Below, in pieces: positions 17,352 to 26,705 of a DNA stretch of 64,000 nt. This stretch comes from DASVBE01 sp963770375 (GTDB lineage: Bacteria > Actinomycetota > Actinomycetes > Streptosporangiales > Streptosporangiaceae). Location of the stretch: assembly GCA_963770375.1 (NCBI GenBank), contig CAVYPM010000022.1:62001-126000 (forward strand), given 5' to 3'. Position 1 is the first letter of the stretch, and each line of letters opens with the position of its first letter. Both the position numbers and the translations under genes were made by a program. The notes under the pieces were generated by a model. It made no database searches. It saw only the letters and a list, made by a program, of their open reading frames with translations, and was not told the DNA's origin.

Positions 17352-19133
17352 GTGCATAACGTGCCGGGCGAGGACCCGGCACTTCCCGACAATCCGACCG
17401 CCGGCGGCCCTGCCGCCGATGAGCTCAGCGGCTTCGCGCCGCCGAGCGACACCGCAGACCTGACCCCGCCCACCAGCCACGGCACCGCCATGGTGACCGT
17501 AGTGGCTACCCCGGCGGCGGCACCGGCCAGCCCAGTGCCGGTCCCCCCAGTTCCGGCCGAGCAGACCTTCGCCGAGCTCGGGGTGACCGAGGGCATCTGC
17601 GCCGCGCTGGCTGACGCCGGGATCGTCACCGCGTTCCCGATCCAGTCGCTGGCCCTGCCCATCGCGCTGGCCGGCCAGGACATCATCGGCCAGGCCCGCA
17701 CCGGCACCGGCAAGACCCTGGCCTTCGGCATCCCGCTGATCGAGCAGCTGAGCCGGTCCGGCACCCGGACGCCGAAGGCGCCGCGGGCGCTGGTCGTGGT
17801 GCCGACCCGGGAGCTGGCCATTCAGGTCGCCGAGGACCTGCGCACCGCCGGGGCCCGGTCCGGCCTCCGCGTGGTGACGCTGTACGGCGGCCGCGCCTAC
17901 GAGCCGCAGATCGAGGCGCTGGCTTCGGTCGACATCGTGGTCAGCACCCCGGGCCGGCTGCTCGACCTGGAGCGGCAGCACCACCTGGACCTGTCCCAGA
18001 CCGGCGCGCTGGTGCTGGACGAGGCCGACAAGATGCTCGACCTGGGTTTCCTGCCGGACGTCGAGCGGATCCTGCGGCTCACCCCGCCGAACCGGCAGAC
18101 GATGCTGTTCTCCGCCACGATGCCCGGCGAAATCGTCACCCTGGCCCGGCGGCACCTGCGCCAGCCCACTCACGTGCGGGCCGAGCAGCACGACGAGCCG
18201 GCCAGCGTGCCCACCACCGAGCAGCACGTGTTCCGCGCCCACCAGATGGACAAGATCGAGGTTCTGGCCCGGCTGCTGCAGGCCGAGGGCCGTGGCCTGA
18301 CGATCGTGTTCTGCCGGACCAAGCGGTCCGCCGACCAGGTGGCCGGGGCACTGACCACGCGCGGCTTCGCCGCCGCGGCGGTGCACGGTGACCTGGGCCA
18401 GGGCCAGCGCGAGCGGGCTATGCGGGCGTTCCGCAGCGGCAAGGTCGACGTGCTGGTGGCCACCGACGTGGCCGCGCGCGGCCTCGACGTCGAAGACGTC
18501 ACGCACGTGGTGAACTACGAGTGCCCCGAGGACGACAAGGCCTACCTGCACCGGATCGGCCGCACCGGCCGGGCCGGCCGGTCCGGCGTGGCCGTCACCT
18601 TCGTGGACTGGCACGACCTGCAGCGGTGGAAGCTGATCAGCGACACGCTCGGGCTCGACAAGCCGGAGCCCGCGGAGACCTACTCGACCTCCGATCACCT
18701 GTTCAGCGCGCTGAACATCCCGGCCGGCGTGACCGGCGTGCTGCCCCGCGCCCAGCGGGAGAGGGCCGGCCTGGACGCCGAGGAACTCGAGGACATCGGC
18801 GAGACCGGGAAGACCCGGTCGCAGGCCAGGCACGACGGCGGGCACCGCCGCGGCGGCCACGGCCCGGACGGCGGCCGGGAACCGGGCCGGCGCAGCAGCC
18901 GGGTCCGGCGCCGGACCCGCAACGGCGCGCCGGTGACCGGCCACGGCGACGGGGACGCCAGCACGTCTTCGCCCGCGGCGGACAGCAACGTCACGGTGAC
19001 GGCCGGGGATCCGGCCGGGCCCGGGGCGGGCGCCGACGGTCAGGCTGCCCCGGCGCGGCGGCGCCGTCGCCGGTCGCGCGGCTCCGGGTCCCGCCCGGCT
19101 AGCGCGGCCCAGCCCAGTGGTGACAGCCAGTAA
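17352..19133 (+). CDS. DEAD/DEAH-box RNA helicase
   Basis: GTG 17352 gives 593 residues. The helicase core has the Q motif (TFAELGVTEGI... FPIQ), Walker A ARTGTGKT, motif Ia PTRELAIQ, motif II DEAD (VLDEADKML), motif III SAT, and motif VI HRIGRTGRAG. The first 70 residues are acidic and Pro-rich. The last 130 are Arg/Gly-rich, consistent with RNA binding. It is likely involved in RNA unwinding during ribosome assembly or mRNA turnover, as for RhlE/CsdA-type enzymes. Confidence 0.93.
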   Translation: MHNVPGEDPALPDNPTAGGPAADELSGFAPPSDTADLTPPTSHGTAMVTVVATPAAAPASPVPVPPVPAEQTFAELGVTEGICAALADAGIVTAFPIQSLALPIALAGQDIIGQARTGTGKTLAFGIPLIEQLSRSGTRTPKAPRALVVVPTRELAIQVAEDLRTAGARSGLRVVTLYGGRAYEPQIEALASVDIVVSTPGRLLDLERQHHLDLSQTGALVLDEADKMLDLGFLPDVERILRLTPPNRQTMLFSATMPGEIVTLARRHLRQPTHVRAEQHDEPASVPTTEQHVFRAHQMDKIEVLARLLQAEGRGLTIVFCRTKRSADQVAGALTTRGFAAAAVHGDLGQGQRERAMRAFRSGKVDVLVATDVAARGLDVEDVTHVVNYECPEDDKAYLHRIGRTGRAGRSGVAVTFVDWHDLQRWKLISDTLGLDKPEPAETYSTSDHLFSALNIPAGVTGVLPRAQRERAGLDAEELEDIGETGKTRSQARHDGGHRRGGHGPDGGREPGRRSSRVRRRTRNGAPVTGHGDGDASTSSPAADSNVTVTAGDPAGPGAGADGQAAPARRRRRRSRGSGSRPASAAQPSGDSQ

Positions 19134-19246
19134 TAACCGCACTCAGTGATGAGCCGGTCGCGGCGCGCTGAAATCCGGGTGATATCCCCGGATTCTGGCG
19201 CATCTGCAGGCATTATCTGCCGGTTCGGCGGGTAGGCTGCGCAGCC

Positions 19247-20332
19247 GTGAGCACTCCACGGGCGCTCGATCTGCCCGACCGAGTACGGAAGGTCACGATC
19301 GAGACCGGCCGGGGGTCCTTCGCCGCCCTGGAGGCCATGCCCGGCCGCGGGGTCTGCGAGCGGCGGCCCGCCGTGCTGGTGCCCGGCTATACCGGCAGCA
19401 AGGAAGATTTCCTCGCCGTGCTGCAGCCGCTGGCCGCGGCCGGCCGCCGGGTGCTGGCCATCGACCTGCGCGGGCAGTACGAGACCGCGGCGGCGGCCAG
19501 CCCGGCGGGATACGCGCCGGACGCGCTGGCCGCCGACATCATCGCGGTGGCCGCCGAGGTCAGCCAGCAGGACGGCGGCGTGCACCTGGTCGGCCACTCG
19601 TTCGGCGGGCTGATCGCCCGGCAGGCGGCGCTGGCCCCGGCCCCCGGGTTCTGCTCGCTGACGCTGCTCGGCTCGGGCCCGGCCGGCCTGACCGGGCCGC
19701 GGGCGGAGGTCGTCCAGTCCCTGCTGGCCCAGCTCGCCGCGGACCGGCCAGAGCAGCTCCCGCAGCGGATCGCCCAGGTCTGGGAGCACCACCTGGAGCC
19801 GCAGGTCACCGCCGAGGGCGTGCCCATGCCGATCATCGGCTTCCTGCGCGACCGGCTGACCCGGACCAGCGCGGCGGGCCTGATCGCGATGGGCGAGTAC
19901 CTGCTGGCCGCGCCGGACCGGACCGCCGCGCTGGCCGAGCTGAGCAGCGCGCCGGTGCTCGTGCTGTACGGCGAGAACGACGACGCCTGGCCGCCTGAGG
20001 TACAGGACCAGATGGCCAAGCGGCTCGGCGCGGAGCGGGTGTGCATCCCGGCGGCCGCGCATTCACCCGCGGTGGAGGCCCCGGAGACCACGGCCGGCAC
20101 GCTGACCGCGTTCTGGAACTCGGCCGAGGCCGCGGACCGGCGCCGCCGGGCCGATCCCGATCAGGAGCCGGCCGGCGGGGCGTCCGCGGCGTCGTCCGGG
20201 CGGGCCGGGGCCGGCACGGGCGGACCTGGCACGGGCGGGCCTGGCACCGGCGGAGCGGGCAACGGCGGAGCGGGCCGGGCCGGATCCGGCCGGGTGAACT
20301 CGTCGGCCAGCCCGTCCCACGGCCGCCGCTGA
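19247..20332 (+). CDS. alpha/beta hydrolase with Gly-rich C-terminal tail
   Basis: The GTG start at 19247 follows a -10-like TAGGCT at 19232, giving a very short leader. The 361-residue protein has PGYTGSKEDF (oxyanion region), the nucleophile elbow GHSFGG, GENDDAW with the acid, and AAHSPAVEAP with the histidine. Beyond residue 300 the tail is a low-complexity series of GTGGP and GAGNGG units encoded by a 15-bp tandem repeat. The last 172 bp overlap the end of the convergent nuclease gene. Confidence 0.82.
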   Translation: MSTPRALDLPDRVRKVTIETGRGSFAALEAMPGRGVCERRPAVLVPGYTGSKEDFLAVLQPLAAAGRRVLAIDLRGQYETAAAASPAGYAPDALAADIIAVAAEVSQQDGGVHLVGHSFGGLIARQAALAPAPGFCSLTLLGSGPAGLTGPRAEVVQSLLAQLAADRPEQLPQRIAQVWEHHLEPQVTAEGVPMPIIGFLRDRLTRTSAAGLIAMGEYLLAAPDRTAALAELSSAPVLVLYGENDDAWPPEVQDQMAKRLGAERVCIPAAAHSPAVEAPETTAGTLTAFWNSAEAADRRRRADPDQEPAGGASAASSGRAGAGTGGPGTGGPGTGGAGNGGAGRAGSGRVNSSASPSHGRR

Positions 20333-21156
20333 TCGGCGGCGGCCTGGCCCTCGGGGCAGTGCGCACGGAAGTCACACCAGCCGCAGGCCGGCCCGGTCTG
20401 CGGCGGGAACACCCGGTCGAGCCCGGCCGGGCCGGCCCGGTAGCTCGCGTCCGCCGCGGCGCACTCCTCGGCGATGTCCTCGGCCCGGGACAGGTGCCGC
20501 TGCAGCGACTCCGGTGTGTGCGTCCAGCCGATCACCGTGCCCAGCGTGACCTGGTGCAGCTCCACCCGGTAGCAGGGCTGCCGCAGCACCCGGCCCGCGG
20601 CCAGCGCGTACAGCGCCAGGGCCAGTGAGCTGCGGGCGTCGTCGGTGGTCAGCGGGCGCCGCCCGGTCTTGTAGTCGACCACCGCCAGTTCGGTGGCCAG
20701 CCCCGCGCCGGGGCCGGCCGGGCGGCGGTCCAGCCGGTCGATCCGGCCGGACAGCGCGATCACCTTGGTGCGGGTGGCCACGGTCCGCTCCACCCCGGCC
20801 GGCTCGGCCGCCGGGTCGAGCCCCGCGGTGTACCGCTCGACGATCTCGCGGGCCCAGTGGAGGCAGGCGTCGGACTGGGCCTGATCCGCGTAGCCCTCGG
20901 TGATCCAGCCGCCGGTCAGCAGCCGCCCGGCGGCCGCCGGGTCACGCTGCGGGCGGGGCAGCCGCCACCAGCCCGCGAGCGCGTTGTGCACGCTGGCACC
21001 CAGGCTGTTGTGCGCCCACGGCGGGCCCTTGGGCGGCGCCGGCCGGTCCAGGTAGGTCATCCGGTACCGGCGCGGGCAGTCCAGCCAGGTGCTCAGCCGG
21101 GTTGGCGTGCACGCGTACAGCCGCCGCGGCATGCCCTCGAAGCCGAGCTGCTCCAC
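20161..21156 (-). CDS. RecB-family PD-(D/E)XK nuclease with probable Fe-S cluster
   Basis: GTG 21154-21156 gives 331 residues. TPTRLSTWLDCPRRYRMTY at the N-terminus and CGWCDFRAHCPEG near residue 270 supply four cysteines arranged as in AddB/Cas4-type nucleases. The catalytic core is SGRIDRLD followed by AVVDYKTGR. The tail is Pro-rich (PPVPGPPVP repeats), encoded opposite the Gly-rich tail of the convergent hydrolase. The start codon shares one base with the stop of the upstream MBL gene (TAGTG), so the two are coupled. It probably acts in DNA repair. Confidence 0.88.
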   Translation of the reverse strand: MEQLGFEGMPRRLYACTPTRLSTWLDCPRRYRMTYLDRPAPPKGPPWAHNSLGASVHNALAGWWRLPRPQRDPAAAGRLLTGGWITEGYADQAQSDACLHWAREIVERYTAGLDPAAEPAGVERTVATRTKVIALSGRIDRLDRRPAGPGAGLATELAVVDYKTGRRPLTTDDARSSLALALYALAAGRVLRQPCYRVELHQVTLGTVIGWTHTPESLQRHLSRAEDIAEECAAADASYRAGPAGLDRVFPPQTGPACGWCDFRAHCPEGQAAADQRRPWDGLADEFTRPDPARPAPPLPAPPVPGPPVPGPPVPAPARPDDAADAPPAGS

Positions 21157-21806
21157 TAGGACACGGCCCCTGTCAGTCCTCGTCTTTCGTCCAGGTCGGC
21201 GGCCAGGCCGGCGCCCGGCCCGGCGGAGACCCAGGAGTCGAAGTTCTTCTCCGCGGCGGCGACGGTGAACTCCGGGCCGTGCCCGGGCAGCACCCGGGTC
21301 TCCGGCGCCAGCGTGAGCAGGTTCTCGCCAATCGAGCTGAGCTGGCGCGCGAAGTTGGAGAAGCCGTCCTCGCTGGTCACCAGGCCGTCGGCGGCCAGCA
21401 GGTCACCGCAGAAGACGGCCCCGAGCTCCTCGCAGTACAGGCAGACCGAGCCCGCGCTGTGCCCGGGGGTGTGCATCACCTCGAGGGTGACGTCGGCCAC
21501 CTCGAACACGCCGCCGTCCTCGATCTCGATGTCCGGGTCGTGGCGGCCGTGCACCTCGCGCCAGGACAGCCGGTCCGCGTTGTGCACGGCGACCGGGGCC
21601 TCGTCCCGCTCGGCGACCTCGAACGCCGCGGTGGCGTGCCCGGCGTGGCCGTGCGTGCAGATCACGGCGAGGATCTCGCGCTCACCGGCAGCGGCCAGCA
21701 CGGCCTCGGCGTCGGTGCCGGGGTCCACGACGATGACTTCCTCGTCGTCCCCGATGATCCAGGTGTTCACCCCGGCGGTGACCACCTGGTCAATACGGGC
21801 TGCCAT
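21156..21806 (-). CDS. MBL-fold metallo-hydrolase with altered metal motif
   Basis: ATG 21804-21806 (MAARIDQVVTAGVNTW) gives 216 residues. The fold is clear from VVDPGTD, MHTPGHSAGSVCLY, FCGDLL and VLPGHGPEFT. The signature that should read HxHxDH is THGHAGH: the aspartate that normally binds the second metal is glycine. The related actinobacterial family resembles glyoxalase-II-like hydrolases. Either the enzyme works with one metal or activity is changed. It is coupled to the nuclease gene downstream. Confidence 0.85.
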   Translation of the reverse strand: MAARIDQVVTAGVNTWIIGDDEEVIVVDPGTDAEAVLAAAGEREILAVICTHGHAGHATAAFEVAERDEAPVAVHNADRLSWREVHGRHDPDIEIEDGGVFEVADVTLEVMHTPGHSAGSVCLYCEELGAVFCGDLLAADGLVTSEDGFSNFARQLSSIGENLLTLAPETRVLPGHGPEFTVAAAEKNFDSWVSAGPGAGLAADLDERRGLTGAVS

Positions 21807-21873
21807 GCGGTCCTGCCTTTCCTGCCCGGTGCGCGGGCCCATTGTCTCATCGGGGAAATGGCCCGGGCGGGAT

Positions 21874-22722
21874 TCAGCGTCCCGTTTCCGGAACGGCGCC
21901 GGTGGCCAGCGAGACCAAACGCTCATACTGATGCGGCGCGATGGTATCGCAGCCGATCCGGTCCCCGGTCTGCGTCCCGTGATCGTCGCTGCCGCCGGTG
22001 GCCACCAGACCGAGATCGGCGGCCAGCGCGGCCAGCGCGGCCCGGTCGTCTGCGGTGTGCTCGGGGTGGCTGACCTCGATCCCGGCCAGCCCGGCCGCGG
22101 CGAGCGCGGCGATCGATTCGTCGCTCATCCGCAGCGCCCGGCCCCCGCTGCGCGGATGGGCCAGCACGGCCACTCCGCCTGCGCCGCGGACCAGGCCGAC
22201 CGCGTCCGCCGGGTCCGGGGCGTGGCGGGTCACGTGGGCCCGGCCGCCGTGGCCCAGCCACTGCGGGCCGAAGGCCTCGTCCCAGGTGCGCACCGCCCCG
22301 GTGGCCAGCAGGGCACGGGCGATGTGCGGGCGGCCCACCACGCCGCCGCCGGCCTGTGCGGTGACCTGCTCCCAGGTCACCGGGGCGCCGAGCTCCGCCA
22401 GGCGGGCGACCACGGACCGGGCCCGGTCCTGGCGGGCGGTCCGGATCCGGTCGCATTCGGCGGCCAGCCGCGGCTCGTCCGGGTCGAACAGGTAGGCCAG
22501 CAGGTGAACGCTGCGGCCGTCCTGGCGGCAGGACATCTCCATCCCGGGGATCAGGGTCAGCCCGGCGGGCAGGGACTGACGGGCCGGGGCGTGCCCGGTC
22601 ACCGTGTCGTGGTCGGTCAGCGCGACTGCGTCCAGCCCGGCCGCGCGGGCCCTGGCCATCACCTCGGCGGGCGGCCGGGTACCGTCGGAGGCGTTGCTGT
22701 GACAGTGCAGGTCGGCGCGCAC
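21874..22722 (-). CDS. PHP-domain phosphoesterase
   Basis: MRADLHCHSNASDGT opens a 282-residue PHP-domain protein; the HxH pair and DHDTVTGH are metal ligands. Later ligands are in GMEMSCR, VLAHPRSGG and GGSDDHG. Homologues of this size include the E. coli YciV/RNase AM type, which hydrolyses nucleoside 3',5'-bisphosphates or short RNA, but the assignment here is by family only. It starts 21 bp from the divergent NUDIX gene. Confidence 0.88.
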   Translation of the reverse strand: MRADLHCHSNASDGTRPPAEVMARARAAGLDAVALTDHDTVTGHAPARQSLPAGLTLIPGMEMSCRQDGRSVHLLAYLFDPDEPRLAAECDRIRTARQDRARSVVARLAELGAPVTWEQVTAQAGGGVVGRPHIARALLATGAVRTWDEAFGPQWLGHGGRAHVTRHAPDPADAVGLVRGAGGVAVLAHPRSGGRALRMSDESIAALAAAGLAGIEVSHPEHTADDRAALAALAADLGLVATGGSDDHGTQTGDRIGCDTIAPHQYERLVSLATGAVPETGR

Positions 22723-22732
22723 GCAAGGACTT

Positions 22733-22738
22733 TAGCCT
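22733..22738 (+). promoter_or_regulatory. -10 element TAGCCT of a predicted leaderless NUDIX transcript
   Basis: TAGCCT ends 5 bp before ATG 22744, a spacing that would place transcription start at the start codon. The position is between two divergent genes only 21 bp apart. Confidence 0.4.
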
Positions 22739-22743
22739 GGCCT

Positions 22744-23181
22744 ATGGACCATACTGGCCGCGTGACAGGGCGCTCGGTGCCGTGCGTGGGGGCGGTGATC
22801 ACCGACGGGGCGGGCCGGCTGCTGCTGATCCAGCGCGGGCACGACCCGGGCCGCGGGCTGTGGTCGATCCCTGGCGGCCGGGTCGAGGACGGTGAGACCG
22901 ACGCGGCGGCGCTGGTCCGCGAGGTTCGCGAGGAGACCGGCCTTCAGGTCACCGCGGGCCCGCTGGCCGGCCTGGTGACGAGGCCGGGCGGGAACGGCAC
23001 CACGTTCGAGATCCGCGACTACGCCGCGGTGATCACCGGGGGCACGCTGGCCGCCGGCGACGACGCGGCGGACGTGCGGTGGGCCAGCCCGGCGGAGCTG
23101 GACCGGATGGAGGCCAGAGCGCAGCTGAGCCCCGGGCTGCTGGCCGCGCTGCGGTCCTGGGGCGTGGTCGGCCCGGCGTAG
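22744..23181 (+). CDS. NUDIX hydrolase
   Basis: ATG 22744 gives 145 residues. The NUDIX box runs from GGRVEDGETDAAALVRE through REETGL and fits GX5EX7REUXEEXGU. SVPCVGAVITDGAGRLLLIQR at the N-terminus is typical of ADP-ribose or 8-oxo-dGTP pyrophosphatases. The substrate cannot be decided. A GTG eight codons inside is an alternative start. Confidence 0.88.
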   Translation: MDHTGRVTGRSVPCVGAVITDGAGRLLLIQRGHDPGRGLWSIPGGRVEDGETDAAALVREVREETGLQVTAGPLAGLVTRPGGNGTTFEIRDYAAVITGGTLAAGDDAADVRWASPAELDRMEARAQLSPGLLAALRSWGVVGPA

Positions 23182-23206
23182 CGCGGCTGGCAGGCCCAGG
23201 GGCCGG

Positions 23207-24153
23207 TCAGCCCGGCACGGCGCCCCGGGTCGGGGTGAGCCCGGCGGCACGGCCGCGGGCCGCGGTAACCAGGGCCAGCTTGCGGGAGGCCTCGTCGATC
23301 ATCTGCCCGTCCAGCAGCGCTGCGCCTCGTTGATCCTCGCCGGTGTAGTGCGCATACGCGGCGAGGATCAGCTCGGCCCGGTCGTAGTCCTGCTGGCTGG
23401 GCGAGAACGCCTCGTTGACCGGGCCGACCTGGCCCGGGTGCAGCACCCACTTGCCGTCGAAGCCGAGCGCCGCAACGCTGGCCGCGGCCCGGGCCAGGCC
23501 CTCGGTGTCGGCGATGGCCGCGTACGGCCCGTCGATGGCCTGCAGGCCGTGCGCCCGCGCGGCGACCAGCAGGCGCAGCAGCGGGTAGTGGAACGCGTCG
23601 CCGCCGGCGTAGCCGCCGGCTGAGCGCCGATGTCCAGGGACCGCATGCCCAGGCTGGCCATGAAGTCCGCGGGGCCGAAGACCAGCGCGGCGAGCCGGGG
23701 TGAGGCCGCGGCGATGGCGTCCACCGCGGCCAGACCGCGGGCGTCCTCGATCTGCGCTTCGATGCCGATCGCGCCGGCCGGGTAGCCCATGGCCTGCTCG
23801 ATCTGGCCGAGCAGCAGGTCCAGCCAGACCACGTGCCCGGGCCCGGTCACCTTGGGCAGCACGATGGCGTCCAGGTGCGGCCCGGCCTGCTCCACCACGT
23901 CGACGACGTCGCGGTAAGCCCAGGCCGTGGTGACGTCGTTGATCCGGACCGCCATCACCCGGCCGCCCCAGCCGCCGTCGCGCAGCGCCTGGGCCACGGC
24001 CTGGCGGGCGGCGGGCTTGGCGGCCGGCGCGACCGCATCCTCCAGGTCGAGGAACACCTCGTCGGCATCGAGGCCCTGGGCCTTGGCGATGAACCGCGGG
24101 CTGCTGCCCGGCACCGCCAGGCAGGACCGCCGGGGCCGGGCCGCAGGCTGCAT
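23207..24153 (-). CDS. HpcH/HpaI aldolase/citrate lyase family protein (CitE-like), interrupted by a frameshift
   Basis: From ATG 24153 the sequence reads SCLAVPGSSPRFIAKAQ, VFLDLEDAVAPAAK, IEAQIEDARGL and LVFGPADFMASLGM, all CitE/malyl-CoA-lyase features including the acidic metal ligands. After LDIGAQPA the frame changes near 23620. The other frame continues GYAGGDAFHYPLLRLL, KWVLHPGQVGPVNEAFSPS and MIDEASRKLAL. Adding one G in a short G run restores a single 315-residue protein. It probably cleaves or forms an acyl-CoA such as malyl- or citramalyl-CoA. Confidence 0.82.
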
Positions 24154-24306
24154 GACCGGAGGCTAGCAGCCACCCGGCCGCCTGCCGTCGGCAGCCGACG
24201 GGACCTTCGCCTCGTCCGCAGGTGGAGGTGGGCTGTCACCGTGGTGGACGAGGGGTGGCAGGCGATGTTGCCGAACAAGGTGCGGCCGCGCGGGCTGACC
24301 GGCTTG

Positions 24307-25113
24307 CTACCAGCCGTTCTTTCTGGCGCGGGCTTCGTAGAGCAGCACTGAGGCGGAGACCGACACGTTCAGCGAGTCGGCGGTGCCGAGCATCGGCACC
24401 GAGATCTTCGTAAAGCCCTCCGCCTGCCAGGCGGGGGCCAGGCCGTACCGCTCGCTGCCGACGACCAGTGCGGTCCGCCCCGAGTAGTCGGCGTCCCGGT
24501 AGCTGACCGGGCCGCCGGTCTCGGCCAGGTAGACCGTGACCCCGGCCCCGCGCAGCCAGCCGACGGCCTCGGCGACCTCGGCGAACTCGAGGGCCGGGAC
24601 GGTCATGCTCATGCCCTGGCTGCTGCGCAGCACCTTGGGGTGGGTCAGCCGGGTCCGCCGGTTGGTCAGCACCAGGCAGTCCGCGGCGCACGCGTCCAGG
24701 GTGCGGATCAGCGTGCCCAGGTTGCCGGGGATCTCCATCCCGTCCGCGACCAGGATCAGCGCGTCCGGGCGGAGCTGCACCGTGCCCGGCTCCCAGTCCG
24801 GCAGCTGGGCGGCGGACAGCAGGCCGTCCGGGCTGGGCCGTTCGGCCAGCCGTTCCAGGGTCCGGGCGGAAACCTGGTAAGCCCGGCGGGCCCGGGCGGC
24901 CAGCTCGGGCGCGCGGGTGCGGGCCTCGTCGGAGTAGGCCGCCTCCGGGCACCACAGGAACGTGTCCAGCCGGGCGGCGGAGGCCAGCAGCAGGTTGTGC
25001 TCCCACAGGCCCTCGGCGACGAACATCCGCCGGGGCAGGCCGGTCCGGTTGTGCTGGATGTCCCGTATCAGCTCGGCCGCGGGATGCCGCAGGCCAATCG
25101 GCTGGAGATCCAT
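24307..25113 (-). CDS. SpoU/TrmH-family RNA 2'-O-methyltransferase
   Basis: ATG 25111-25113 (MDLQPIGLRHPAAEL) gives 268 residues. SpoU motif 1 is LILVADGMEIPGNLGTLIRT, motif 2 is VVGSERYGL, and motif 3 is ISVPMLGTADSLNVSVSAS, which forms the knotted SAM-binding site. The N-terminal substrate-binding part includes FVAEGLWEHNLLLAS. The target is rRNA or tRNA ribose; the exact position is unknown. It stands alone, divergent from mrp. Confidence 0.9.
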   Translation of the reverse strand: MDLQPIGLRHPAAELIRDIQHNRTGLPRRMFVAEGLWEHNLLLASAARLDTFLWCPEAAYSDEARTRAPELAARARRAYQVSARTLERLAERPSPDGLLSAAQLPDWEPGTVQLRPDALILVADGMEIPGNLGTLIRTLDACAADCLVLTNRRTRLTHPKVLRSSQGMSMTVPALEFAEVAEAVGWLRGAGVTVYLAETGGPVSYRDADYSGRTALVVGSERYGLAPAWQAEGFTKISVPMLGTADSLNVSVSASVLLYEARARKNGW

Positions 25114-25185
25114 GCCCGTTATTTTCTCCCGCCCGGCGGGACGGTCGCGGTCCGGTGGCCCCGGCCGGGTTCGTAACATGGAGCC

Positions 25186-26331
25186 ATGGCCACCCCCTCT
25201 GCCGCCCCGCCGACCACTGAGCAGGTCAACGAGGCGCTCTCCCGGGTCAACGACCCGGAGATCCACCGTCCCATCACCGAACTTGGCATGGTCAAGGGGG
25301 TGGAGGTCAGCCCGGACGGCGCCGTGCAGGTGGACGTCTGGCTGACCGTGGCCGGCTGCCCGATGCGAGAGACCATCACCCGTGAGGTCACCGCCGCGGT
25401 GAGCAAGCTGCCCGGGGTGACCGGCGTCCAGGTCGGCCTGGACGTGATGAGCGAGGAGCAGCGCCGCGCACTGCAGAGCCAGCTGCGCGGCGGCCGCCCG
25501 GAACGGCAGAACCCGTTCGCCAAGGACACCTCGCTGACCCGGGTGTTCGCGGTGGCCAGCGGCAAGGGCGGCGTCGGCAAGTCGTCGGTCACGGTGAACC
25601 TGGCCGCGGCCCTGGCCGCGAGCGGGCAGCGGGTCGGCGTGCTGGACGCGGACATGTACGGCTTCTCGGTGCCGCGCATGCTGGGGGTGACCGGGCTGCC
25701 CACCCAGGTCGAGAAGATGATCATGCCGCCGTCGGCGCACGGCGTGAAGGTCATCTCGGTGGGAATGTTCACCAAGGCCAACGAGCCGGTGCCGTGGCGC
25801 GGCCCGATCCTGCACCGGGCGCTGGAGCAGTTCCTCGGTGACGTGTTCTGGGGCGACCTGGATGTGCTGCTGCTCGACCTGCCGCCGGGCACCGGCGACG
25901 TGGCGATCTCGGTCGGCCACCTGCTGCCCAACGCGGAGCTGCTGGTCGTGACCACCCCGCAGCTGGCCGCCGCGGAGGTGGCCGAGCGGGCCGGAGCGCT
26001 CGCCCCGCAGCTGCATCAGCAGGTGGCCGGGGTCATCGAGAACATGTCGTACCTGCCCTGCCCGCACTGCGGGGACCGGATCGAGCTGTACGGCTCGGGC
26101 GGCGGGCAGGCCGTGGCGGACGAGCTGACCAAGCTCATCGGCACCCGGGTGCCGCTGCTCGGGCAGGTGCCGCAGGACATCGCGCTGCGCGAGGGCGGGG
26201 ACGCGGGCCTGCCGCTGGTGCTCAGCAACCCGGACTCCGAGGCGGCCAAGCAGCTGACCATCATCGCGGACCAGCTGGCGAACCGGCGCCGCGGGCTGTC
26301 CGGGCGCCGGCTGGGCCTCACACCGGTCTAG
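25186..26331 (+). CDS. mrp: Mrp/NBP35-family Fe-S cluster carrier ATPase
   Basis: This 381-residue protein has an N-terminal MIP18/DUF59 domain (about residues 8-95, INRPITELGMVKGV-like) and a P-loop ATPase domain with the deviant Walker A GKGGVGKSSV. It also has LDADMYG, DLPPGTGDV and a CPHCG pair that binds the cluster. Members carry Fe-S clusters to apoproteins. It is convergent with tatB. The neighbourhood mrp-tatB-anti-sigma-sigma is conserved among actinobacteria. Confidence 0.93.
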   Translation: MATPSAAPPTTEQVNEALSRVNDPEIHRPITELGMVKGVEVSPDGAVQVDVWLTVAGCPMRETITREVTAAVSKLPGVTGVQVGLDVMSEEQRRALQSQLRGGRPERQNPFAKDTSLTRVFAVASGKGGVGKSSVTVNLAAALAASGQRVGVLDADMYGFSVPRMLGVTGLPTQVEKMIMPPSAHGVKVISVGMFTKANEPVPWRGPILHRALEQFLGDVFWGDLDVLLLDLPPGTGDVAISVGHLLPNAELLVVTTPQLAAAEVAERAGALAPQLHQQVAGVIENMSYLPCPHCGDRIELYGSGGGQAVADELTKLIGTRVPLLGQVPQDIALREGGDAGLPLVLSNPDSEAAKQLTIIADQLANRRRGLSGRRLGLTPV

Positions 26332-26351
26332 GAGCGGGCCCGCGGCCGCGG

Positions 26352-26705
26352 CTAGGTCGCGTCGGTGTCGTACGGGGGCCGCTCCCCCGGGGTCAGCGTT
26401 TCCACCGACGACGGGTACGGCGACGGCGAGTAGGCCGAGCCCGCGGCCGCGGCCGTGTCCTCGTTCAGGTCGTCGAGCAGGTGCTTGCGCACGAAGTTCT
26501 TCGGGTGCAGGTCGGCGATGTCGAAGTCGCTGAACTCGGGGCCGAGATTCTCCCGCAGGTCGGCCTGGGCGCCCTCAGCCAGGCGCCGCAGCTCCCGGAT
26601 GGCCCGGCCCGCCTGGGCGGCGAACTTCGGCAGCTGGTCCGGGCCGAAGATCAGCAGCGCCAGCACGCCAAGGACCAGCAGCTTGGGAAGGGACAGATCG
26701 AACAC
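26352..26705 (-). CDS. tatB: Sec-independent protein translocase subunit TatB
   Basis: GTG 26703-26705 opens MFDLSLPKLLVLGVLALLIFG, a single N-terminal membrane segment, then PDQLPKFAAQAGRAIRELRR, the amphipathic helix of TatB. The 117-residue protein has an acidic tail. TatB recognises twin-arginine precursors with TatC. It follows the sigma/anti-sigma/RseB genes on the same strand, 126 bp after the RseB-like stop, as in the actinobacterial sigE region. Confidence 0.92.
   Translation of the reverse strand: MFDLSLPKLLVLGVLALLIFGPDQLPKFAAQAGRAIRELRRLAEGAQADLRENLGPEFSDFDIADLHPKNFVRKHLLDDLNEDTAAAAGSAYSPSPYPSSVETLTPGERPPYDTDAT

Noticed and set aside
17178..19142. 654-codon frame opposite the DEAD-box helicase
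   Set aside because: No motif or binding site; complete helicase motifs are on the plus strand.
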